In this document: positions 1 to 9,127 of the stretch, piece by piece | Position numbering within the stretch: position 1 is the stretch's first letter | Layout: every line of letters begins with the position of its first letter | NCBI GenBank assembly: GCA_913775525.1 | Contig: CAJYLH010000040.1 | Location: 38,910 to 102,909, forward strand | Direction of reading: 5' to 3' | DNA from: an uncultured Chryseobacterium sp. | Lineage (GTDB): Bacteria; Bacteroidota; Bacteroidia; Flavobacteriales; Weeksellaceae | DNA: 64,000 bases | Position numbers and translations under genes: made by a program | Notes under the pieces: model-generated | Told to the model about the DNA's origin: nothing | Database searches by the model: none | What the model saw: the letters and a program-made list of their open reading frames with translations, nothing else

Positions 1-315
1 GTTTCTGAAGATAAAGTCACGGAAAAGCAGGATATGTTCCAGGTACTGAAAAACTTCAAAAAAAGCGATGTCAATGATCATACGATTGAATTTACGTTCT
101 CTGAATCGGAAATGATGAAGTCTCCCATCATTACACTGGTCACGGTGCAGAAAACCGGGAAAAAGATGAGTTTTAAAGCAAAAATTAGATTGAAAGGGTC
201 TCCGTTATATCAGCCGACTTCCATTGTACCGGCACACAGCAATGTTGTTTCCGTAGAACAGTGGAATGATCCTGTTGATTCTATTTTCCTGTATGATTTT
301 AAACTGGAAGATTAG
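1..315 (+). CDS. Hypothetical protein, C-terminal part only
   Basis: The frame is open from the first base of the window to a TAG at 313-315, so the 5' end lies outside. The first internal ATG is at 34, but the codons before it are also open, so 34 is probably not the true start. The visible 104 residues are polar with alternating beta-like segments and no membrane helix or signal. I do not recognise the family. The stop overlaps the stop of the convergent AEC transporter gene by about 4 bases. Confidence 0.6.
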   Translation, partial: VSEDKVTEKQDMFQVLKNFKKSDVNDHTIEFTFSESEMMKSPIITLVTVQKTGKKMSFKAKIRLKGSPLYQPTSIVPAHSNVVSVEQWNDPVDSIFLYDFKLED

Positions 316-1220
316 AATACCAGTACCGTTATCTGATACCAGAGCGCAGAAGTTATGAATCCGACGATGATGCTGAAGCCGATAATCAGGTTGGTAAGTT
401 TCGTATTGAGCCTGAACTGTTCTGCAATGATGCTGGAAGTAACTACCGTAGGCATCGCAGCTTCAAAGACCGTAATTTTTGCTACGTCCCCTTTAATGCC
501 GATCAGCAACGCCAGACCCAAAACAATCGCCGGCGCCAGGATAAGTTTGTAGAGCATAGATACGGACATCTGAGGAATGAGCTTTTTCCATCCGTTAAAT
601 TTAAGCTGCAACCCGACAGAAAACAAAGCCAGCGGACTTACCGTGGCGGCGAGCTTATCAAAAAACGGTTCCGCAGCAGTGAAATCGATATACCTTGACA
701 GTACCAATGCTGCCAGGCAGCCTAAAAGCGGCGGGAAGGTCAGCAGCCTTTTGAGAATAAATGCCGCACTTACTTTTCCGGATTTGCTTCCGCCCCGTAC
801 TGCGGCGATAATACCAAGTGTTGACAGCGCAAAAAACATGGTCTGGTCACAGATGATCGCAATACTCAGCAGGCTTTCCCCGTAAAAAGCGCTGATCAGA
901 GGAAAGCCGATGAATGAGGTATTGCTGTAGCCGCTCACCAGTTCCATGGTACTTCTTGACCTTTCAGAATAGCTTTTGCTCCTGCTGTACATTTTCATCA
1001 CGAAGAAACAGACCACCGCAATGAGAAAAGTGGCTACAATAGGAAAAAGCATTTCTTTGGTCCACTGCACTTTAGGCAGGTATTTAAAGGAAACCGCCGG
1101 AAGCGCAAGATACAGGATCCAGGTATTGATCCCTTTATGTGCATCCGGATGAATAGACTTTGTTGCCTTAAATATCATGCCTGCCAGGATACAGACCGCA
1201 ATCAGAACAAAATTGACCAT
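312..1220 (-). CDS. AEC (auxin efflux carrier) family transporter
   Basis: Integral inner-membrane permease of the AEC/PF03547 family, whose members export organic acids or similar small anions. About ten hydrophobic segments are spread over 302 residues, in two halves, as usual for the family. The frame stays open upstream to a TTG at 1295, but that extension is charged and overlaps promoter-like motifs, and translation from the ATG at 1220 begins directly with the first hydrophobic helix (MVNFVLIAV). The substrate cannot be read from the sequence. It is convergent with the partial gene at the window start. Confidence 0.85.
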   Translation of the reverse strand: MVNFVLIAVCILAGMIFKATKSIHPDAHKGINTWILYLALPAVSFKYLPKVQWTKEMLFPIVATFLIAVVCFFVMKMYSRSKSYSERSRSTMELVSGYSNTSFIGFPLISAFYGESLLSIAIICDQTMFFALSTLGIIAAVRGGSKSGKVSAAFILKRLLTFPPLLGCLAALVLSRYIDFTAAEPFFDKLAATVSPLALFSVGLQLKFNGWKKLIPQMSVSMLYKLILAPAIVLGLALLIGIKGDVAKITVFEAAMPTVVTSSIIAEQFRLNTKLTNLIIGFSIIVGFITSALWYQITVLVF

Positions 1221-1237
1221 AGTTGACGAATAGGATG

Positions 1238-1295
1238 CAAAGGTACAAATGAAAGATTTTTCAAAGGTAAGGTATCGTCCTTTTTTTTGCCGCAA
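1238..1295 (-). promoter_or_regulatory. Candidate promoter(s) of the AEC transporter gene
   Basis: Two copies of the Bacteroidota -7 motif TACCTTTG (TAnnTTTG) lie on the minus strand at 1238-1245 and 1262-1269. The farther one has a TTG at 1293-1295, 23 bases upstream; the nearer one has TTTG 16 bases upstream. Both sit just before the ATG at 1220, which supports that start over the longer frame. Confidence 0.4.
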
Positions 1296-1371
1296 CCGTC
1301 CCGGAAATATGGCATAATGGACTGCAAACAGGAATTAAAACCCTATGTAATGATTAATCCCTACTCCTGAA

Positions 1372-3858
1372 TTAATGCATCGTATCCCATAAAGTCATCA
1401 CTTGTATTTGCTCCAAAGGTTTTGACAGCATGATTTTTTTTGAAGTATGAGGAAGCAGATCAAAAAAATTATCGCTGAAATGGGTATCTCCCATAAGGTA
1501 AACATCTTTAGCCAGAACATCAGTGGAAACCTCTATTTCCGTCGGGGATATGTTCTTTATGCGGACGTTGGGTTTAACAAGCTTTAGATCTTTTGGCTTA
1601 GAGAAGAAATAATTGCGTTCCGTAATTACATGATTTTTTGCATCTTTCAGCATTACATGCAAAAAAATTTCATTTCTGTCTGCATCTCCAATGATTTCTT
1701 CCAGGGAAAAGGGATCCAGTTTCAATACTCCGTTAGGTCCCAAATTTTTAGTATCAGCGGTTCCCGCCGACCCTTTTTTCTCCCCGTTCAAGGTTAGGAT
1801 ATCAAAATCCATCGATACATTCTCAAACGTTTTCAATTCATCATTGATCACATAAAAGTTTAAGACATCATCTTTCTCCTCCGGTAATATCACCTGGTTT
1901 TCAAAGCTCCTTTTCGCCTGGTAATGCAATGCTTTCCAGTTGCCCAGATAATCGACGGATGACCAGGAAACTACCGGCCAGCAGTCATTCAACTGCCAGT
2001 ATAAAGTCCCCATATTGTGTGGCCGTGCCCGGCGGTGGGCTTCGATGGCGACCTGCATTCCGCGGGCTTGCAAAAGCTGGGAAACATAATTGTACTGAAT
2101 AAAATCTGCCGGGATTTTGTAATCGCGTGCCATATAGGTATTGATGATCTCCCAGCCCCGCGCATGTTTCTCATGAGCATTGATCACGGCGTTATCCAGA
2201 CTTAGATCCGGTTTCACCGAGAACATGGATCTTGTGGTTTCAATCGTTGGCATTCCCTGGAAACCATATTCCGACATGAAACGCCCCACTTTTTCATTGT
2301 ATACCTCAAACGGTTGCTCGCCCCACCAAACGCCCCAATAATGGGAATCGCCTTCGGTAAGGCTTTCTTTATGGCCCCAGCCGATCGAAGGTGAGCTTGG
2401 CCAATAGATGGTTTTATCGGAGGCCGCATATTTCTTTATGGCATTGGGAATCACTTCATGGAATATTTTCCTGTAGTCTTTCCATACCTGCACCGAATCT
2501 TCCCTGGAATATTTGAACTGCTTCTGATAGCCCCAGTTGACAATGGCTTCATCCACTTCATTGTTTCCGCACCACAGAGCCAGCGAAGGATGATTCTGAA
2601 GCCTTTCCACCTGGTCTTTTACTTCGGCTTCCACATTCTTCTGAAAAAGTTCGTCTGCCGGATAAAAGCTTCCTGCAAACATAAAGTCCTGCCACACCAG
2701 GATTCCGTTTTCATCACAGGCTTTATAAAATTCATCATCCTCATAAATGCCGCCGCCCCAGACCCTGACCATATTCATATGGGCTTCTTTACAGTCACGG
2801 ATGAGTTTCTGGTATTTTTCTTTCGTTATTCTCGGTGAAAAGCTGTCCGCAGGAATCCAGTTGGTTCCTTTGATATAAACCGGATTTCCATTCACTTTGA
2901 AATAAAATGATATTCCCTGTTCATCTTTTTCCTGTACAAGTTCCACCGTTCTCAAACCGACTTTCTGGAAATGCTCATCTACAGTTGCAGAGCCCTGCTT
3001 GAGGATCACCGATAGTTCATACATGTCCGGCTTTCCCCATCCGTTCGGTTGCCATAGTTTGGGATGATTGATCCTGTATGGCAATACAACAACATTCAGT
3101 CCCTGTTTTAAAGCCGCTTTTTGGGATCTATGGTTAACATTCAGGATGTAATCTCCTGGCTTTTCTGCGATGATTTCTGCCCGGATGTTCAGTTCTGCTT
3201 TTTGTTTTGTCAATGACTTTTGCTCAATTCTGACCTGCTTAAGCCTGGCCTGGTTCCAGAAATTCAGGTGTACGTCTTTCCAGATTCCTGCCGTTACCAG
3301 CCTCGGTCCCCAGTCCCATCCGAACTGGTATTGTGCCTTTCTCACAAAACTCCTCGGCGATTCCGGCATCGTGAAAGGAACTTTTTTGGCCCGTTCTTTC
3401 CCCGCCTGTACCGCAGACGTGAATTTTACCTGCATTATATTATCGCCTGCTTTGAGGTATGTTTTAACAGGAATTTCCCACGTCCTGAACATATTGTCTG
3501 TGGTTGCCACCTTTTTTCCGTTAATATAAATTTCCGAGAATGTATCCAGCCCATGGAACACCAGGTCGATGTTCCGGTTTTCCAGCTCCTGTGAACTGAC
3601 CTTAAAAACAGTCCGGTACTCCCAGTCTTCATTTTCGATCCACTGGACTTTCTTTTCATTCTCATCTTTAAAAGGATCGGGAATGATGCGGTTTTGCATC
3701 AGGTCAAGATGAACCGTTCCTGGAACCTTTGCCGGAAGCCAGGTATGGTCTTTGGTATTTTTAAACTGCCACTGTTCTGAAGACAGGCTCCGCTCGGAAA
3801 ACTGAGCATCAATAAAAGACTGAATGAAAATAAAGGCAAAAAGTAATGTTTTGTTCAT
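1372..3858 (-). CDS. Beta-mannosidase, glycoside hydrolase family 2, secreted
   Basis: Removes terminal beta-linked mannose from oligosaccharides such as the N-glycan core or mannan fragments. The 828-residue length fits GH2 beta-mannosidases. A signal peptide (residues 1-18, ending in DAQ) is followed by a GH2 sugar-binding jelly roll (about 25-200), an Ig-like domain (about 200-310) and the TIM barrel (about 310-620). The acid/base Glu434 lies in WCGNNE and the nucleophile Glu530 in RFMSEYG. Its ATG overlaps the TGA of the GxxExxY gene upstream (ATGA), so the two may be translationally coupled. With the GH20 hexosaminidase and glycosylasparaginase on the same strand it suggests glycoprotein glycan breakdown. 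Confidence 0.93.
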   Translation of the reverse strand: MNKTLLFAFIFIQSFIDAQFSERSLSSEQWQFKNTKDHTWLPAKVPGTVHLDLMQNRIIPDPFKDENEKKVQWIENEDWEYRTVFKVSSQELENRNIDLVFHGLDTFSEIYINGKKVATTDNMFRTWEIPVKTYLKAGDNIMQVKFTSAVQAGKERAKKVPFTMPESPRSFVRKAQYQFGWDWGPRLVTAGIWKDVHLNFWNQARLKQVRIEQKSLTKQKAELNIRAEIIAEKPGDYILNVNHRSQKAALKQGLNVVVLPYRINHPKLWQPNGWGKPDMYELSVILKQGSATVDEHFQKVGLRTVELVQEKDEQGISFYFKVNGNPVYIKGTNWIPADSFSPRITKEKYQKLIRDCKEAHMNMVRVWGGGIYEDDEFYKACDENGILVWQDFMFAGSFYPADELFQKNVEAEVKDQVERLQNHPSLALWCGNNEVDEAIVNWGYQKQFKYSREDSVQVWKDYRKIFHEVIPNAIKKYAASDKTIYWPSSPSIGWGHKESLTEGDSHYWGVWWGEQPFEVYNEKVGRFMSEYGFQGMPTIETTRSMFSVKPDLSLDNAVINAHEKHARGWEIINTYMARDYKIPADFIQYNYVSQLLQARGMQVAIEAHRRARPHNMGTLYWQLNDCWPVVSWSSVDYLGNWKALHYQAKRSFENQVILPEEKDDVLNFYVINDELKTFENVSMDFDILTLNGEKKGSAGTADTKNLGPNGVLKLDPFSLEEIIGDADRNEIFLHVMLKDAKNHVITERNYFFSKPKDLKLVKPNVRIKNISPTEIEVSTDVLAKDVYLMGDTHFSDNFFDLLPHTSKKIMLSKPLEQIQVMTLWDTMH

Positions 3859-4235
3859 GGTAATTGATTTACTACTCGATGAATTCCGTTTTTTATAAGA
3901 GGTGTATTGAAATTAATCAGTAAACCAAGCTTCAAATTGGTAAGTTTCAGATAAGTCAGCAACTGTGCCTGAAATATAGGATTTATTTCTAAAACGGATT
4001 TTACTTCAATAATTACTTTATTTTCTACCAAAAGATCAATTTTGTAGGCATTATAAATAATTTCTTCTTTATACTTGAGGGGTAATGACATTTGTTGTTG
4101 AATATTAAACCCTAAGTATTTTAATTCAAAAGCCAATGCAGTTTCATAAGTGCTTTCTAATAAGCCAACACCTAAGTTTTTTCGTACTTCTAATGCAGCC
4201 CCTATAATTTTATAGGATAATTCATTTTCCGTCAT
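3855..4235 (-). CDS. GxxExxY protein (PD-(D/E)xK nuclease-like fold)
   Basis: A 126-residue protein with the family-defining GxxExxY signature at residues 24-30 (GLLESTY). A PD-(D/E)xK-like arrangement follows: Asp67 in YKIDLL, then Glu77-x-Lys79 in IIEVKS. Members of this family (PF13366) are frequent in Bacteroidota and have no established function; nuclease activity is an inference from the motif. The gene sits directly upstream of the beta-mannosidase (4-base overlap) and directly downstream of a 203-bp tandem repeat array that begins about 45 bases before its start codon. Confidence 0.88.
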   Translation of the reverse strand: MTENELSYKIIGAALEVRKNLGVGLLESTYETALAFELKYLGFNIQQQMSLPLKYKEEIIYNAYKIDLLVENKVIIEVKSVLEINPIFQAQLLTYLKLTNLKLGLLINFNTPLIKNGIHRVVNQLP

Positions 4236-4280
4236 TGATGTTTTATTTATTTACTACAAATATGATTGCTTTTTATTTGT

Positions 4281-5053
4281 GACGCAAAGATTTATTTAAA
4301 ATTCTTTTATTGAGATAGCAAAGAGTGAATCAACTTGGTTGATTTGATGAAGCGTACATATCCATACGCTCTATCAGTGGCGTAGCCACAATACTTTGCT
4401 ACCTAAAAATCTGCATACTGAAGATGAATCTTTGCGTTTAATTGAGTGACAGAATCTTGTTAAACAGCTCATTTTATATTTTTGACGCAAAGATTTATTT
4501 AAAATTTTTTTATTGAGATAGCAAAGAATGAATCAACCAAGTTGATTTGATGAAGCGTACATGTCCATACGCTCTATCAGTGGCGTAGCCACAATACTTT
4601 GCTACCTAAAATCTACATACTGAAGATGAATCTTTGCGTTTAATTGAGTGACAGAATCTTATTAAATAGCTCATTTTATATTTTTGACGCAAAGATTTAT
4701 TTAATTTTTTTACATTGAGATAGCAAAGAATGAATCAACCAAGTTGATTTGATGAAGCGTACATATCCATACGCTCTATCAATGGCGTAGCCACAATACT
4801 TTGCTACCTAAAAAATCTACATACTGAAGATGAATCTTTGCGTTTAATTGAGTGACAGAATCTTATTAAATAGCTCATTTTATATTTTTGACGCAAAGAT
4901 TTATTTAAAATTCTTTTATATTGAGATAACAAAGAATGAATCAACCAAGTTGATTTGATGAAGCGTACATATTCATAAGCTCTATCAATGGCGTAGCCAT
5001 AATACTTTGCTACCTAAAAAATTTACGTACTATAAATCTTTGCGCTTAAATTA
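4281..5053. repeat. Tandem array of about four ~203-bp structured repeats
   Basis: Units begin GACGCAAAGATTTATTTAA at 4281, 4484, 4686 and 4890, a period of 202-204 bases; the fourth copy is shortened at its end. In each unit ACGCAAAGAT at the left faces its reverse complement ATCTTTGCGT at the right (4282-4291 and 4428-4437 in copy 1). Nested inside are TAGCAAAG/CTTTGCTA (4316-4323, 4394-4401), AGCGTA/TACGCT (4351-4356, 4365-4370), GTGGC-gta-GCCAC (4377-4389) and ATCAAC-n3-GTTGAT (4329-4343). No coding frame spans the array and there are no variable spacers, so it is not CRISPR. It fills the space between the GxxExxY gene and cutC. Confidence 0.9.
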
Positions 5054-5073
5054 AGTGCATTCAATTTTTGATA

Positions 5074-5736
5074 TTAAGCATTCTTTAACGCGACTACCTC
5101 ATCAGCATCCGCGAAAGCTCCGCCGTCTGTAATAGCAGAAGAATGAAAGTATGCTGCCTTGGTATACTCCCGGATGCCGGAAATATTGCCAGACCGCAGC
5201 CCGCCGCCGACCAGGATTTCAATTCTTCCATCGGATAATTCCACCAGTTTTTTTAAGTTTTCTGTGCCTTCTGACACATTGGGTTTCTGGCCTGAGGTAA
5301 GGATGGTTGTAAAACCGCACTCGATCACCTGCTCCAGGGAAGTTTCCAGATCTCCGGCACGGTCAAAGGCACGGTGAAAAGTACAGGGATAAGGTTGTGC
5401 CAATGTAACGAGTTCTTTATTCTGAACAATATTAACCTGATCATTCTCATCCAGGATTCCGAATACAAAACCATCGACTTTCAAGGTCTTCAGCCGGACC
5501 AGATCCGATTTCATCTGTTCGAACTCCTCCTCTGAGTAGGTAAAATCTCCGCCGCGGGGACGGATCATCACAAAGATGGGGATGTTTATTTTTTCCCTGA
5601 GCTGCTTTACGGTTTCAAAATCCGGCGTGGTACCGCCTTCGCTCAGCCCGTCACACAGTTCGATCCGGTCGGCTTCGTTCTTAAAGGCAATCATTGCCGA
5701 TTCCGGATTAAAGCAGGCTATTTCTATTTTTGACAT
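5074..5736 (-). CDS. cutC: CutC family protein (copper homeostasis)
   Basis: A 220-residue TIM-barrel protein of the CutC family (PF03932), cytoplasmic. Recognisable segments are RIELCDGLSEGGTTP near residue 25, VMIRPRGGDF near 57, FHRAFD near 120 and ILVGGGLRSGN near 175. CutC has been linked to copper tolerance in Escherichia coli, but its biochemical role is unsettled. The frame can be extended by one TTG codon at 5739; the ATG at 5736 is preferred. It lies downstream of the glycosylasparaginase with about 50 bases between them, so it may be read from the same transcript. Confidence 0.92.
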   Translation of the reverse strand: MSKIEIACFNPESAMIAFKNEADRIELCDGLSEGGTTPDFETVKQLREKINIPIFVMIRPRGGDFTYSEEEFEQMKSDLVRLKTLKVDGFVFGILDENDQVNIVQNKELVTLAQPYPCTFHRAFDRAGDLETSLEQVIECGFTTILTSGQKPNVSEGTENLKKLVELSDGRIEILVGGGLRSGNISGIREYTKAAYFHSSAITDGGAFADADEVVALKNA

Positions 5737-5788
5737 CAATATTCAATTTTTACTTGAATTAATCTTAACTTTTCAACTAAATTCAACT

Positions 5789-6796
5789 TTACTTCAGGGC
5801 AAAGTCAGGTTTTTCAAGGCGGTTGCCTTTCTGATCATAGACTGCAAAGTTGAATCCGTCCTGGATACAGTAGGAGCCATATTCCCCTTTTTTATTCAGG
5901 GCAATAAAGCCGACCTGGATATCTTTCAGGTTTTTGTTCCTTCTTTTGGTAATCGCTACAATTCTTTCTACCGCCTCTTTACAGGCCTGCTGGGGATTCC
6001 TGCCCTGCCGCATCAGTTCGACAACCAGGTGGGTTCCTACGGTACGAATTACTTCTTCGCCATGACCCGTTGCCGTAGCCGCTCCCACTTCATTATCCAC
6101 AAACAGCCCTGCCCCGATAATGGGAGAATCCCCCACTCTTCCATGCATCTTAAAAGCCATTCCGCTGGTGGTGCACGCTCCGGAAAGATTTCCCTGGGCA
6201 TCGAGGGCAATCATACCGATCGTATCGTGATTTTCGATGTTGACAATCGGTTTGTACTGGCTGGTTTTCAGCCATTCTTTCCATTCTTTTTCCGATTCCG
6301 GCGTCAGAAGGTTTTCTTTTTTAAATCTTTGCGAAAGGGCAAACTGCAAGGCACCGTCTCCTACGAGCATAACATGCGGGGTCTTTTCCATCACTGCCCT
6401 GGCTACGGAAATAGGGTTTTTGATATGCTCCAGGCAGGCCACTGAGCCTATATTATAGTTCTCATCCATTATGCATGCATCAAGCGTCACCCTTCCGTCT
6501 CTGTCTGGACGTCCGCCATATCCTACGCTTCGCTCATTAGGATCGAGCTCCACAAGACGCACCCCTTTTTCTACCGCGTCAAGAGCCCGTCCGCCTTTTC
6601 CTAAAACAGTCCAGGCTTCGGCGTTTGCCTGCAAGCCGAAATTCCAGGTTGACAGGACAATGGGTTTATTAACTGTAGTCAGCTTTTCCTGCACAGGTTC
6701 ATTGGCTATCAGGTCCAATGGGTTCAGTGCCAGCACCAATGATGCTACTGCTGATCTTTTTATAAATTTCCGTCTTGAATTCATTGATGGGTTCAT
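5789..6796 (-). CDS. N4-(beta-N-acetylglucosaminyl)-L-asparaginase (glycosylasparaginase), Tat-exported
   Basis: An Ntn-hydrolase that cleaves the GlcNAc-Asn bond of N-glycopeptides, closely resembling the enzyme known from Flavobacterium (Elizabethkingia) meningosepticum. The precursor should self-cleave between Asp191 and Thr192 (HDTIGM, numbered from the ATG at 6796), and Thr192 becomes the N-terminal nucleophile. The N-terminus has a twin-arginine signal, SRRKFIK at about residues 7-13, followed by a hydrophobic stretch. The longer frame up to 6844 would run into the hexosaminidase stop at 6811, so 6796 (or 6784) is taken as start. It follows the GH20 gene by 14 bases, consistent with one operon that removes GlcNAc residues and then the Asn linkage. 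Confidence 0.93.
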   Translation of the reverse strand: MNPSMNSRRKFIKRSAVASLVLALNPLDLIANEPVQEKLTTVNKPIVLSTWNFGLQANAEAWTVLGKGGRALDAVEKGVRLVELDPNERSVGYGGRPDRDGRVTLDACIMDENYNIGSVACLEHIKNPISVARAVMEKTPHVMLVGDGALQFALSQRFKKENLLTPESEKEWKEWLKTSQYKPIVNIENHDTIGMIALDAQGNLSGACTTSGMAFKMHGRVGDSPIIGAGLFVDNEVGAATATGHGEEVIRTVGTHLVVELMRQGRNPQQACKEAVERIVAITKRRNKNLKDIQVGFIALNKKGEYGSYCIQDGFNFAVYDQKGNRLEKPDFALK

Positions 6797-6810
6797 TTTT
6801 AAATCTAAGT

Positions 6811-9057
6811 TTACAACGCGCCTATTTCGTCCACAAAAAGCCATGCTTTGGAATCGGCACCAGGATTACCTGCCGGAATGATGCCTGCATTTTCTATCCT
6901 GATTTTAAGGTACCTTCCTTTTTGCTGACCGACTTTGAGCTTCATTTTTCCTCCTGCCTTCACGATATCATCTTTGCCCGCTTCACCAATGAGCGTGAAA
7001 CGGCTGTTGTCATCAGAGACATAAACCTGAGCAGACTTGGCCAGATGAATCCAGCTGCCTTTATTGTCCAGGGTATTGAAATAGACTTCCGTGAAATCTG
7101 TATTTTTTCCAAGATCAATTGTGGCTACAACATCTTTTCCCTGAAAACCAAGCCAGGTTTTTCCTAGTTGCCTTGTATTTCCGATGATGCCATCAACGAG
7201 AGTAAATGCTCCCCCGAAAGCGTAATTCTCACTCGGCTGCTGTTCCAGCGTAATGTTTTTACCGGTTGTCTTGGATACGGTAAACTGCTGGGAGGAAACA
7301 GCGCTTTTCAGCTGTCCGTTTTCAAAATAGGCTGATTGTATGGTGGATGATGTTGGAACAGGAATGGCCTTCTCATAAGGTGTTGACTGTATCGTAGGGT
7401 TTGTTCCGTCCAGAGTATAGCGGATGCCGGATGGATTTTGTGAAGTGGAAAGCTCATAGGCTACACCACCGGCCGCCGGAATGACTTTCCCTGAAATATT
7501 ATAAATGCTTTTTGCATAATTGACATGCATCCTGTCCAGCTTTTCAAACTGATGGATGACCCTGCCTTCAAATTCTTTGTACTTTTCGGGCTGCGAGGTT
7601 CCCCAGGCAACTTCGGAAAGAGCCATGATTCTTGGGAAGATCATGTATTGTACCTGTTTGAAATCGGTGATGTATTCTGTCCAGAGGTTCGCCTGGACTC
7701 CCATAATGTATCTGGCCTGCTCAGCATTCAGTTCTTCAGGGATGGGATGGTAAGAATAGACTTTATCCAGAGGCGTATATCCTCCGAATGCATTGGGTTC
7801 GGTCTGCGGATCTCCCTGATAATGGTCGAAATAGCAGTAAGCTCCGGGGGTCATAACGGCAAAGTGCTTGGTTTTGGCAGCTTCTATTCCGCCATTTACG
7901 CCGGTCCAGCTCATCACGGCAGCATTGGGAGCAAGGCCGCCTTCCAGGATCTCGTCCCAGCCGATGATTTTCCTGCCTTTGCTGTTGACGTATTTTTCAA
8001 TTCTCCGGATGAAATAGCTTTGGAGGCCGTGCTCATCCTTAAGGTTATATTTTTTTATGAGTTCCTGGCAGTGCGCACATTCTTTCCACCGGGTTTTCGG
8101 GCATTCATCGCCTCCGATGTGGATGTAGGCAGAAGGAAATAGTTTGATGACCTCATCCAGAACATTTTCCAGGAAGGTGAAAGTCTCTTCTTTCGGGCAG
8201 AACACGTCATCGAAGACTCCCCATTTTGTGGCCGGTTCAAAAGGGCCTTTGGTGCACGCGAGTTCCGGATAGGCCGACAACGCTGCCAAAGCATGCCCGG
8301 GCATTTCTATTTCGGGAACCACAGTAATATGGCGGTCGGTGGCATATTGTACCACCTCCCTGATCTGTTCCTGGGTGTAGAAATAAGGTCCATACGGTTT
8401 CCCGTCAAAGGTATTGTCTACATACGCACCGATCATGGATTCTTTTCTTTTGGATCCGATCTGCGTGAGCTTGGGGTATTTTTTAATTTCAATCCTCCAT
8501 CCCTGGTCATCAGTAAGATGCCAGTGGAAAGTATTGAGTTTGTACATCGCGAGATAGTCGATGTACTGTTTTACTTCATCAACCGTGAAAAAGTGGCGGC
8601 AGACATCCAGGTGCATCCCTCTCCAGGCGAGTTCCGGCTGGTCCTGAATTTTCATGGCAGGAATGGTTTTATCGGCTTTATGTTCTTCCAACAGCTGGAT
8701 CAGGGTCTGCAATGCCCAAAAATAGCCCTGATCGGTAAAGGAAAGGATATGAATACGGTCAGGGGTTATTTCCAGGGTATAGGATTCATTAAGAGCTTCA
8801 GCACCTGCAGGCTGTTTCAGCTTAGTATAGGTCAGCTGTGCCTCTGCCTTTCCGGATTTCCCGAAATCAAGACCTGATTTCTGCTTAAAATACGCTGTTT
8901 CTTTTACGGGAAGTCCGGGAGCCAGGTTAAGTTTTCCAGGGATTTTAAATGTACCTCCGGTGACCTGTATGGAAACCGGTTTGGGAATCAGCTGGTCTTG
9001 GGCAGAGGCATTCAGGCTTAAAAAAGCCAGCGCCATCATAAAAAAGATTTTTTTCAT
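6811..9057 (-). CDS. Beta-N-acetylhexosaminidase, glycoside hydrolase family 20
   Basis: Hydrolyses terminal beta-GlcNAc or GalNAc residues. The 748 residues comprise a signal peptide (1-19, ending NASAQ), a GH20b N-domain (about 20-140), the GH20 barrel (about 143-490), a short chitobiase/hexosaminidase C-terminal domain near 520-590, and an F5/8-type discoidin-like carbohydrate-binding domain at the end. The catalytic pair Asp317-Glu318 is in HIGGDEC, and HWHLTDDQGWR near 178-188 is also typical. It acts in the periplasm or outside. The gene is followed immediately by the glycosylasparaginase, with which it probably forms an operon. Confidence 0.95.
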   Translation of the reverse strand: MKKIFFMMALAFLSLNASAQDQLIPKPVSIQVTGGTFKIPGKLNLAPGLPVKETAYFKQKSGLDFGKSGKAEAQLTYTKLKQPAGAEALNESYTLEITPDRIHILSFTDQGYFWALQTLIQLLEEHKADKTIPAMKIQDQPELAWRGMHLDVCRHFFTVDEVKQYIDYLAMYKLNTFHWHLTDDQGWRIEIKKYPKLTQIGSKRKESMIGAYVDNTFDGKPYGPYFYTQEQIREVVQYATDRHITVVPEIEMPGHALAALSAYPELACTKGPFEPATKWGVFDDVFCPKEETFTFLENVLDEVIKLFPSAYIHIGGDECPKTRWKECAHCQELIKKYNLKDEHGLQSYFIRRIEKYVNSKGRKIIGWDEILEGGLAPNAAVMSWTGVNGGIEAAKTKHFAVMTPGAYCYFDHYQGDPQTEPNAFGGYTPLDKVYSYHPIPEELNAEQARYIMGVQANLWTEYITDFKQVQYMIFPRIMALSEVAWGTSQPEKYKEFEGRVIHQFEKLDRMHVNYAKSIYNISGKVIPAAGGVAYELSTSQNPSGIRYTLDGTNPTIQSTPYEKAIPVPTSSTIQSAYFENGQLKSAVSSQQFTVSKTTGKNITLEQQPSENYAFGGAFTLVDGIIGNTRQLGKTWLGFQGKDVVATIDLGKNTDFTEVYFNTLDNKGSWIHLAKSAQVYVSDDNSRFTLIGEAGKDDIVKAGGKMKLKVGQQKGRYLKIRIENAGIIPAGNPGADSKAWLFVDEIGAL

Positions 9058-9127
9058 TCAGGATGTAAGGGAATCAGTTTAACTAAAGAAAACCGAAACA
9101 GCACTGGACTGTTCCGGCTGTATGAGA

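Noticed and set aside
4281-5053. CRISPR array
   Set aside because: Repeats are about 203 bp, contiguous and without variable spacers; no cas genes nearby.
5576-6445. Plus-strand 289-codon frame
   Set aside because: Antisense to cutC and the glycosylasparaginase, which have clear family motifs.
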